Shown here: in pieces, positions 57,504 to 64,000 of the stretch
Layout: each line of letters starts with the position of its first letter
Position numbering within the stretch: position 1 is the first letter of the stretch
Assembly (NCBI GenBank): GCA_951813625.1
Contig: CATOTS010000028.1
Location: 1 to 64,000 of the forward strand
DNA: 64,000 nt
Source: an uncultured Caldilineaceae bacterium
Lineage (GTDB): Bacteria; Chloroflexota; Anaerolineae; Caldilineales; Caldilineaceae
Reading direction: 5' to 3'
The notes under the pieces: generated by a model
The model's input: only the letters and a program-made list of their open reading frames with translations
Databases searched by the model: none
What the model was told of the DNA's origin: nothing
Translations under genes and position numbers: made by a program

Positions 57504-59756
57504 TCATTGAGGGTCCGCCAACCGAAGTTTCGCCAGGACTAACTCAGGTTCCCACACACCAATCTCGACTGTGGGCACTAGAGTTTCGGCGTTGTAGACG
57601 ATCAGTCTTAGCTCATACTCACCTGCCGGCAGACTGGACGGGATTGGAAAGCGCACTAGGGTATCGGCCGCTTCTCCCGCCGGCCACGTACTGGTATGCT
57701 GAAAGTCCAGGCTTGCAAGAATAAGCCTCTGATCCCTCTGATGAACGCTTGCGCCCTCAAGATTGTGTAGTCGCAGAGAAATCGCGTAATCGACATCCAA
57801 GTCGGGGTGGGTTAGCCATTGCAAAGCCACCCACAGAGAACGATTTTCCTCCAGGGTGAGCACCTGCTGCGATGGAAGTTGCTTTCTCCCCAGGCCCAAA
57901 GCAAGTCCCCGGAGATCGATACCGCCATCGAACTGGACAGTTCGGGGTTCCAGATAGTCATAGAATGTCCAAGTGCTATCCAATGCAACGTCCGTGTATG
58001 AATGGATGGTGAAGTAACGGTACTCGTTGCTCCCCTGGTAGTGGCCGTACTTGTCGAGGATCTCAAAAACGTGTGTGTTTCGTGCGAGCCACCCAAGAGA
58101 ACCCTCCCAGTCCAATACATTCACAGTGGATATATCTTCTATTGCAGTCAGCTTTGATTCGAGGATTTGCGACAGGTCAAGCGCTCCGGCATCGACAAAG
58201 AGGGCCGGCGCTGCGCCCTGATAAAGGTATCTGAAGCCAAAGTTGATGTAGGATTTGTAAGGGAGGAGATAGACCGAGCCCGCTTCAGATGGCAATGCAC
58301 TCAGTGTGCGGGCGACTTCTACCCACTCTCCATGGAATGCCTTGAAGTATCTCGGGCCGACTGCCGATTCCTGGAAGTAGATGCGATACGTAGTCGCACC
58401 CTGAACCACAACAACGGCGCCGACCACAATGCCAAGCGTTATTGCAACACTCTTGGCGTAATTCTCGAAGAAAATAGCCGCGCGTTCTGGCAAAGCGCGA
58501 GCCTGTGCGCTGAAGAGCCGGTATGACTCCCACAGACCGACACCAATAAGCAGATAGACAGCCGGCACAACGCCGATCATACGCAGAAAACTGGCGGAAT
58601 CGAAGGCTTCAATTGCCAGCACGGCCGGAAAGAAAAGGATTACGAGCCAGAGAAGAAGGAGACGATGGGCAGGCCTGTGCCAGTTCCAACCGGCTATCCC
58701 CACGCCAAGCAGGAACAAGACCATTTCCCACTCAGTTAGCATCGGCTTTCCGGAGGAATTGTGGCGCTCGCTCCAGTCGCCGTGGGACCCAAAGGCTAAC
58801 AGGTGTCTCCAGATGTTTTGCAAGAAGGCGCCAAGTGGGTCTCCTTGACTTCGATGGGGGCTGAAGATCAATACCTGGTCTGTGCGCATGAAAAAATGTT
58901 CGGGATGAAGATAAAAGTAGAGGAGGATCGGTGCAGCCACCAGCCCGGCGGCACCAAGGAAAAGGCCGCACATTGGCAGATAGGGGCGCAGAGGAACAAG
59001 AAACTGCGTTAGGCGACGCGGAGAATTGTCGCTTTTCTGTCTTTCACCCGCATCGTAACTCCTGACAATGGAAGGCAGAAAGCTCAAACTGAAGAAGAGA
59101 ATCAGAATGGGTACGAAACGTGCCGGGATGTAGGTGTACGCCAGTAGCCCGGTGCAGGCGCCTGACAGCGCGACCCGCCACAAACTCCGCTGCCTCCAAC
59201 CGGACCAAAGCAGGGCAAAGCACAGAGAGAGAAACAATGGCAGATAATTGGCTCTGACTCCTGAGCGCCCGATGAATGTCTGGCTAAGGGAAACAGCCAG
59301 CAGACCTGCGCCCACCCCTCCGATTATCAGGCCGCGCCATGGCGTGGGCTGCCCGCTTTCGTCCCGGTCAAAGAGGAGCCAACCCAGCCAGAAGACGGCA
59401 AAGACCGTGAACGCGCTGGCCAGTGCCGTGGGCAAGTGGGTAGCCAGAACGGTTCGGCCAAAGAGAGAGGTGGCAAGCGCAACCGCATAGACTACCATCC
59501 CCTCACGTCCACCATGCCCTGTAAAGAATACGGCGTGCTCTCCCTGCAACACGCGGAGAGCATCCACGCCGTGCGCTCCTTCGTCTTGATCGATGCCGGG
59601 CGGGAGTTCGTGTATCCGATAAAGGCGGAGCAGCACAACGGCCAATGCCAGCGCGACTACTATCCCCGCTGTGACTGGCACAAGGGGCCCCCGTTCGATC
59701 GTTTGTGATTCTCCGTTACGGTTCAGGCGTTTCGCTGAAGTTGGTGTTGCGGTCAT
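57504..59756 (-). CDS. GT39-type integral-membrane glycosyltransferase (ArnT/PMT-like)
   Basis: This protein of about 750 residues has an N-terminal cytoplasmic tail and roughly a dozen membrane helices. The first external loop carries ELPPGIDQDEGAHGVDALRVLQGE; its acidic residues match the catalytic loop of GT39/GT-C enzymes using polyprenyl-phosphate sugars. The C-terminal about 300 residues are extracytoplasmic and beta-rich (DVDYAISLRLHNLEGASVHQRDQ; LPAGEYELRLIVYN). It probably glycosylates envelope lipid or protein. ATG 59756 is preferred over the track TTG at 59837, which lies inside a strong hairpin. It converges with the SH3 gene; an imperfect hairpin at about 57480-57520 may stop both transcripts. 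Confidence 0.83.
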   Translation of the reverse strand: MTATPTSAKRLNRNGESQTIERGPLVPVTAGIVVALALAVVLLRLYRIHELPPGIDQDEGAHGVDALRVLQGEHAVFFTGHGGREGMVVYAVALATSLFGRTVLATHLPTALASAFTVFAVFWLGWLLFDRDESGQPTPWRGLIIGGVGAGLLAVSLSQTFIGRSGVRANYLPLFLSLCFALLWSGWRQRSLWRVALSGACTGLLAYTYIPARFVPILILFFSLSFLPSIVRSYDAGERQKSDNSPRRLTQFLVPLRPYLPMCGLFLGAAGLVAAPILLYFYLHPEHFFMRTDQVLIFSPHRSQGDPLGAFLQNIWRHLLAFGSHGDWSERHNSSGKPMLTEWEMVLFLLGVGIAGWNWHRPAHRLLLLWLVILFFPAVLAIEAFDSASFLRMIGVVPAVYLLIGVGLWESYRLFSAQARALPERAAIFFENYAKSVAITLGIVVGAVVVVQGATTYRIYFQESAVGPRYFKAFHGEWVEVARTLSALPSEAGSVYLLPYKSYINFGFRYLYQGAAPALFVDAGALDLSQILESKLTAIEDISTVNVLDWEGSLGWLARNTHVFEILDKYGHYQGSNEYRYFTIHSYTDVALDSTWTFYDYLEPRTVQFDGGIDLRGLALGLGRKQLPSQQVLTLEENRSLWVALQWLTHPDLDVDYAISLRLHNLEGASVHQRDQRLILASLDFQHTSTWPAGEAADTLVRFPIPSSLPAGEYELRLIVYNAETLVPTVEIGVWEPELVLAKLRLADPQ

Positions 59757-59789
59757 ACTCGTTACGGAGGTCCTTTGCCAGTTATCGTT

Positions 59790-59851
59790 TGCAAAAAGCC
59801 CCCTGGTGAGATTACTTTGGCGTTCGGTGCCAGCCAAAGGAAATCACCAGG
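59790..59851 (-). promoter_or_regulatory. Terminator-like hairpin in the leader of the GT39 gene
   Basis: On the minus strand, arms CCTGGTGA-TTTCC-TTTGG and CCAAAG-TAATC-TCACCAGG form a long imperfect stem, with 8-bp and 6-bp perfect segments. It is followed by GGGCTTTTTGC, about 35 nt before the start codon. Position and U-run suggest attenuation. Another dyad, GATCGG...CCGATC, lies just upstream on the same transcript. Confidence 0.5.
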
Positions 59852-60262
59852 AGGACTGATCGGATCATAGCCGATCTTGTTCGTATTGTCTATGGATTCA
59901 TGCACTCTCTGAGGGCAAACGCCAAGTGTTGGGATGGCAACGGCGACGACCGGAGACTCAGCCAGCGAATGGAGCATGCGAACGCAAGGAGTGGTCAGAA
60001 GGCAAGTAGAGTAGGCAAAGTCCCTTTCTCGGAATTGAATACTGCGATTCGGAGCTTGTTATGCCTGGCGGATTCACGGACAAAAGAGTCCAAGGGGGCG
60101 GGTTGACGGATCGCTGTCCTTTCAACCGATCCCGGTGGAAGAAGGGCAGGACTTTGAAAAAGCCCTGCCTTGCATTAGCATTACTGTCGATTGATCGATG
60201 GAGGTCGGAAACAGCGAATCAGGAACGATCGACGGTTTTCCAAAAAGAGAGCAGGAAGAGAT
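59852..60262. other. Divergent intergenic region before pheS
   Basis: About 410 bp without a gene. A possible pheS promoter is TTGAAT (60035-60040) with TGTTAT (60057-60062). An imperfect hairpin with arms AAGGGCAGG and CCCTGCCTT surrounds a short A-rich segment (60140-60172). I see no T-box consensus and no Phe-rich leader peptide. Confidence 0.4.
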
Positions 60263-61288
60263 ATGCAGGCGCTTGACGAATTGCGAAGCCGTGCGCAAGC
60301 GGCGTTGGATGCTGCCGAGACGCTCGAAGCGACGGAGGCGTGGTACCGGGACTATCTGGGGCGCGGCGGCGCCGTCACCGGCTTTCTGCGCGGACTGAAT
60401 GAGTTGCCGCGGGAGGAACGCCCCGAGGCGGGTCGCGCCGGGAATGCGCTCAAGAACGAGTTGGAAGCTGCCCTGCACACGCGCCAAGAGGCGATCCGCC
60501 AGGAGGAGATGGAGCAATCGCTGGCCGCCGAGGGTGTGGACGTAACGCTGCCGGGGCGCCGGCCGGCCCTGGGCAAGATCCATCCGAGCAACCAGACGCT
60601 GCGCGAGATCGCGCAGATTTTCGGTCAGATGGGCTTCCAGGTCTACGATGCGCCCGAGGTCGAGACAGACGAGAACAACTTCGGCCTGTTGAATATCCCT
60701 GAAGGCCATCCCGCGCGCGATATGTGGGATACGTTTTACACAACGACGCCGGGAGTGATCCTGCGCACGCACACCAGCCCCGGCCAGATCCACGCGATGC
60801 GCGAGTACTGCCCGGAGCCGATACGGGTGATACTGCCGGGCAAGTGCTATCGGCATGAGGACGTGAGCGCCCGTTACGACATGATGTTCCACCAGGTCGA
60901 GGGGCTTGTTGTCGGCCACAACGTCACATTCAGCGACCTTAAGGGAACGCTCGTAAACTTCGCCAACCAGATGTTCGGCGAAGGGCGCAAGCTGCGTTTC
61001 CGCAAGAGCTATTTCCCCTTCACCGAGCCGAGCGTCGAGGTTGATGCGGGTTGCGTTCTTTGCGGGGCCGAGGGATGCCGCATCTGCAAACAGACCGGCT
61101 GGCTGGAGATTCTAGGCGCGGGTATGGTGCATCCAATTGTGCTGCAAAACGGCGGCTACGACCCGTCGGTCTTCAGTGGATTCGCTTTCGGCATGGGGCC
61201 GGAACGGATCGCGATGCTCAAATACGGCATCGACGACATCCGCTACTTTTTCACCAATGACGTGCGTTTTCTTGAGCGAGTCGGATGA
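60263..61288 (+). CDS. pheS: Phenylalanine-tRNA ligase alpha subunit
   Basis: This 341-residue class II synthetase subunit has an N-terminal coiled coil (residues 1-85). It then carries HPSNQTLREIAQIFGQMGF and the class II motif 2 CYRHEDVSARYDMMFHQVEGL. Phe-site FPFTEPSVEVD and motif 3 GFAFGMGPERIAMLKYGIDDIRYF follow. It attaches Phe to its tRNA with PheT. Between these lies CVLCGAEGCRICKQTGW, a C-x2-C-x4-C-x2-C cluster that could bind zinc. ATG 60263 follows GCAGGAAGAG; the track start at 60191 is too early. pheT is not next to it. Confidence 0.94.
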   Translation: MQALDELRSRAQAALDAAETLEATEAWYRDYLGRGGAVTGFLRGLNELPREERPEAGRAGNALKNELEAALHTRQEAIRQEEMEQSLAAEGVDVTLPGRRPALGKIHPSNQTLREIAQIFGQMGFQVYDAPEVETDENNFGLLNIPEGHPARDMWDTFYTTTPGVILRTHTSPGQIHAMREYCPEPIRVILPGKCYRHEDVSARYDMMFHQVEGLVVGHNVTFSDLKGTLVNFANQMFGEGRKLRFRKSYFPFTEPSVEVDAGCVLCGAEGCRICKQTGWLEILGAGMVHPIVLQNGGYDPSVFSGFAFGMGPERIAMLKYGIDDIRYFFTNDVRFLERVG

Positions 61289-61292
61289 GCCG

Positions 61293-61330
61293 GCGGCCAG
61301 CTAACCTGGCGCCTGCCGGTTGCTGGCCGC
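61293..61330. terminator. Bidirectional stem-loop between convergent genes
   Basis: GCGGCCAGC (61293-61301) and GCTGGCCGC (61322-61330) form a perfect 9-bp stem between pheS and the aldolase gene. There is no U-run, so it may act only as a 3'-end barrier. Confidence 0.45.
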
Positions 61331-61341
61331 TGCGCTAACCG

Positions 61342-62127
61342 TCACCCGTCCAGCGCCCGGCGCATCTCCTCTCCTTCTTTCTGCCAGAACTGATGTAGGA
61401 TCGTGATCTCGGTGCCGATGCAGAAGTGGCGCGCGCCCATGTCCAGGTACTGCTTGGCTTCGTCTGCGGTGCTGATTTCGATGCGTGGAATTACGCCTGC
61501 CGCCAGGCAGGACTCGATGACCCGCTTCTCTCCCGCCTGCACGCGCGCATCCTTGCTCTTTGGAGAAACGCCGATACTCATCGAGAAGTCGGACGGACCC
61601 CATTGAAGCATTTCCACTCCGTCCACGGCCAGGATCTCGTCGAGTTCATCCAGCGCCGGCTTCTTTTCCAGCATAAATGCGACGACAATCTTGTTCAGGC
61701 CCTCCACGTAGGCTTCATCGCCGCCGTATCCCATGTAGGAGAAGCGACGGGTAGCGACACCGTAGGTGCCGCCCGTCTGCGGCGAGTCGGCTCTCACGTA
61801 GCCGACACAGTCGCGAGCGCCTTGAGCCGAGCGAACGTCTGAGAAGAGTACGCTGTTGAACCCGGAGCCGACCGCTCTTTGCGCAATGTATTCGTTGTTG
61901 GCCCAGTCGATTTTGATCATCGAGCCCAGGTTGTGCAGTTCGGCGGCGCGGCAGATGTTGTCCAGGTCGTGCAGCGAATATGTGCCGTACTCGGCCACAA
62001 ATTCCACGTAGTCGTATAGTCCTGTGTGGCCCAGGACCTCGACGATGTTCGGCCATATGGTATGGATGTGTGTCGCCATCGTTGGTTTGCCCTGATCGAG
62101 CAGGCTGCGAAGGATGTTCGCGCGCAT
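61342..62127 (-). CDS. HpcH/HpaI aldolase-family protein
   Basis: This TIM-barrel protein has about 261 residues from ATG 62127 (GGAGA at about 9 nt). The ORF track opens 120 bp earlier. Family landmarks are YDYVEFVAEYGTYS (near the catalytic region), MIKIDWAN, GYVRADSPQTGGTYG, VAFMLEKKPALDELDEIL (Glu metal ligand) and LQWGPSDFSMSIGV (Asp ligand). Members cleave 2-keto-3-deoxy sugar acids or 4-hydroxy-2-ketoacids with divalent metal. This fits downstream of the acid-sugar dehydratases seen elsewhere in the window, though it is not linked to them. Substrate inferred, not shown. Confidence 0.86.
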   Translation of the reverse strand: MRANILRSLLDQGKPTMATHIHTIWPNIVEVLGHTGLYDYVEFVAEYGTYSLHDLDNICRAAELHNLGSMIKIDWANNEYIAQRAVGSGFNSVLFSDVRSAQGARDCVGYVRADSPQTGGTYGVATRRFSYMGYGGDEAYVEGLNKIVVAFMLEKKPALDELDEILAVDGVEMLQWGPSDFSMSIGVSPKSKDARVQAGEKRVIESCLAAGVIPRIEISTADEAKQYLDMGARHFCIGTEITILHQFWQKEGEEMRRALDG

Positions 62128-62364
62128 TGGAACGTTCTCCAGGTGGGTTGGCATTCTGACGATCCGCCGAAACGGATGCCTGCCGGTGTGGGAAGTGATC
62201 AAGATGGAGGGAGTGGGATCCCTCCACGGCTTGGTCAAGTATAGCACAGCCGAAATGGGAAAGACAGACGCCAGAACGGGGTTTCAGCCGTTCGGCGCGG
62301 ACGGAACGCATGGCACCGCCTGCAACGAGAGAAGCGAAAAGGGAACCATTGCCTACGATTCGGA

Positions 62365-64000
62365 TCAATCGTTCGGATCGAGCAAATTTTCGGTCTGTCC
62401 ACTGTGAATCAGCAGAACAGTTCCGACAGCACTGATCCAGTCGTTGAGCTGGCTGCCGTATTCTTCGCGCGCATCTGCTTCCGGGCGATTCATTCCCAGC
62501 AAGGTCAGGTCGGTTTCTCTGCTCCAGATTCTCATTGTCTCTGGGAATGGCTGCCCTTGCGGCACGACGACCGCGACGGGTTCGGCGGCGACCCGTACCC
62601 TATCGAGGAGGGCGCGCAGATGGGCTTCGGTCTGTTCGCGACCTTCCCCGCGTTGCAATATTTGGAGCAGGCGAATCGACGCGCCGTCCCAGGTCGGATT
62701 CTGGGAGATGATATGGGCCAGCAGTAGCATCAGGTCGCCATTGCGGCTGTGCCCCCGCCACCAGACGTCGATGACCTTGCGGTTGCCGAAGCCGCGTTTC
62801 TCGTCGTGGCGCAGGTAGAGGACAGATTTTCCCAGTTCGTACAGCGTCGACAGCATCCGCAAAGAAAGCGCGCGTCCGCCATCGGTATCGCTCCAGCCCA
62901 TCAGAACTGTGTTCGGCTCAAGGCCGCCCACGCCGTGGGACTGGCACACGGTTACCGCGCCGGAATAGAAGCTATCAACAATGTCGGCTTCGGCGAAGGC
63001 CGACATGTTCTGCTCAAGAATGAACGCGCGAATCTGGCGCCGCGCCACGCTGCGCAGCCGTCGTTCCGCCAGGCTATCGATGTCTCCGACCAGCAGTTGA
63101 TAGAAGGAGACGATGCCGTAGCCGCGGCTGAGCCAGTCGGCGACCTCGACCAGCGGCGCACGATTGTGGGGCTGGCCGGTGAAGACGAGGATGTTGGGAC
63201 GCCAGTTCTTGGCGTGGTAGACCGAGCGTTCCAGGTTCAGGAGCGATTGCCGCGCCAGCGAGAACCAGATCCCGTTGCGTACATCGCCCCACGTGCGGAT
63301 GGTCGAGCGCCGTTCCAGATAGAAGTAGATGCCGTAGCTGATCAGAATGGCGACTACTGTCGCCAGCGGGTTGATCACGAACATGGCGCCGTAGCAGCCG
63401 GCCGCGCCCAAAAGGGAGAAGCCGGGATGGATCTTTGCGCGCGGCCGGAAGCTTGGGTTGCCCACCAGTTTCTCGATGCCTGCCACCAAGTTGGTCATGC
63501 CGTAGGTATTGAGGAAGAACATGGTGATGATCGGCGCGACCACGTTGAGATCGCCTGCCCAGATGACCGCGTAGGCGATGCCTGCGGTGATGAGAACGCC
63601 CAAGCGGGGTTCGGTCCGGCTGCCCAGGCGGGAACCGAGCACGCGCGGCACAATGCCGTCGTTCGCCATCGCCTGGAGCGTACGCGGCGCGGCCAAGATG
63701 CTGCCCAAGGCGGAGGAGAGCGTTGCCGCCCACACACCGGCCATAATCATGGGCGGGAAGATGGCGATGTCCCGCATGATAAGTGTATTGCTCTTCAATT
63801 CATCGGACGTGCCGTGCAATGAGATCCAGAGGACCGAGACGAAGTAGATCGAAGCGGTGAACAGGACCGAAAAGATCGTGCCTTTATGGATGCTGCGGCC
63901 AGGGTCTTTGAGGTCGCCTGACATGCTGGCGCCGACGGCGATGCCGGTGACAGCGGGGAAAAAGACGGCGAAGACGCTCCAGAAATTCATGCCTTCGCTA
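62365..64000 (-). CDS. SLC12-type cation-chloride cotransporter, C-terminal part
   Basis: The frame stays open to the window edge, so the N-terminus is outside; 545 residues are visible. NFWSVFAVFFPAVTGIAVGASMSGDLKDPGRSI is the helix-6 region conserved in Na-K-Cl and K-Cl cotransporters of the APC superfamily. The later helices include GVWAATLSSALGSILAAPRTLQAMANDGI. The cytoplasmic domain begins near RPNILVFTGQPHNRAPLVEVA and includes LEPNTVLMGWSDTDGG, both like SLC12 C-terminal domains. It probably moves chloride with Na+ and/or K+. An amino-acid permease of the same superfamily is less likely because of the C-terminal domain. Confidence 0.87.
   Translation of the reverse strand, partial: SEGMNFWSVFAVFFPAVTGIAVGASMSGDLKDPGRSIHKGTIFSVLFTASIYFVSVLWISLHGTSDELKSNTLIMRDIAIFPPMIMAGVWAATLSSALGSILAAPRTLQAMANDGIVPRVLGSRLGSRTEPRLGVLITAGIAYAVIWAGDLNVVAPIITMFFLNTYGMTNLVAGIEKLVGNPSFRPRAKIHPGFSLLGAAGCYGAMFVINPLATVVAILISYGIYFYLERRSTIRTWGDVRNGIWFSLARQSLLNLERSVYHAKNWRPNILVFTGQPHNRAPLVEVADWLSRGYGIVSFYQLLVGDIDSLAERRLRSVARRQIRAFILEQNMSAFAEADIVDSFYSGAVTVCQSHGVGGLEPNTVLMGWSDTDGGRALSLRMLSTLYELGKSVLYLRHDEKRGFGNRKVIDVWWRGHSRNGDLMLLLAHIISQNPTWDGASIRLLQILQRGEGREQTEAHLRALLDRVRVAAEPVAVVVPQGQPFPETMRIWSRETDLTLLGMNRPEADAREEYGSQLNDWISAVGTVLLIHSGQTENLLDPND

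Noticed and set aside
59985-60262. T-box or Phe leader peptide before pheS
   Set aside because: No T-box consensus and no run of Phe codons in any short ORF; only an imperfect hairpin is present.

Overview
The window is bacterial, GC-rich and gene-dense. Gene content suggests a Chloroflexota member of the Caldilineales / SAR202-like type: many enolase-superfamily dehydratases, amidases, a phytanoyl-CoA-dioxygenase-like protein, a luciferase-like oxidoreductase, lipobox lipoproteins, and Opp and metal ABC transporters. There is no rRNA or marker gene to settle the taxonomy, so this is inference. I saw no tRNA, rRNA or CRISPR array.

Layout: (1) 1-7.0 kb: minus-strand 2-oxoacid:ferredoxin oxidoreductase alpha (edge-truncated, one apparent frameshift) with a CBS-domain partner, an amidase, a thioredoxin-like lipoprotein interrupted by an in-frame TGA at its first redox cysteine, a plus-strand amidohydrolase, a second amidase and a PhyH dioxygenase. 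(2) 7.5-13.4 kb: a zinc-uptake locus with three paralogous substrate-binding lipoproteins, a Fur/Zur regulator, one ATPase and one permease. (3) 13.5-15.6 kb: RNase III and threonine synthase. (4) 16-24 kb: two enolase-superfamily enzymes, a large uncharacterised protein, a sugar isomerase/epimerase-like protein and an MFS exporter. (5) 24.2-28.1 kb: an AT-richer AAA ATPase plus nuclease-like pair (possible defence cassette), a third enolase-superfamily protein and a broken nucleotidyltransferase toxin-antitoxin-like remnant. (6) 28-33 kb: LLM oxidoreductase, cupin, phosphotransferase and a YyaL/DUF255 thioredoxin-domain protein. (7) 33-36 kb: a repeat-rich intergenic region ending in an intact IS982-family element with a 6-bp target duplication. 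(8) 36-43.5 kb: an unusual oligopeptide-type ABC transporter. (9) 43.5-52.5 kb: housekeeping genes mreB, a Cys/Met-metabolism PLP enzyme, ridA, ribosomal protein S1, clpC and a beta-hydroxyacid dehydrogenase, with good sigma70-like promoters and intrinsic terminators. (10) 52.8-57.5 kb: a MacAB-like export operon with an SH3 lipoprotein. (11) 57.5-64 kb: a GT39-type glycosyltransferase, pheS, an HpcH/HpaI aldolase and an SLC12-type cation-chloride cotransporter cut by the window edge.

The most interesting observation is the thioredoxin-like lipoprotein at 2679-3263. Its redox motif would read U-P-I-C if the TGA encodes selenocysteine. A hairpin with a GUU loop begins shortly after the TGA, as expected for a bacterial SECIS element. 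Second are two families of long non-coding dispersed repeats. One family has three loci and conserved base-paired stems; the other has two loci of about 0.75 kb. Third are the ATPase/nuclease-like pair and an oligopeptide-binding protein whose lobes appear circularly permuted.
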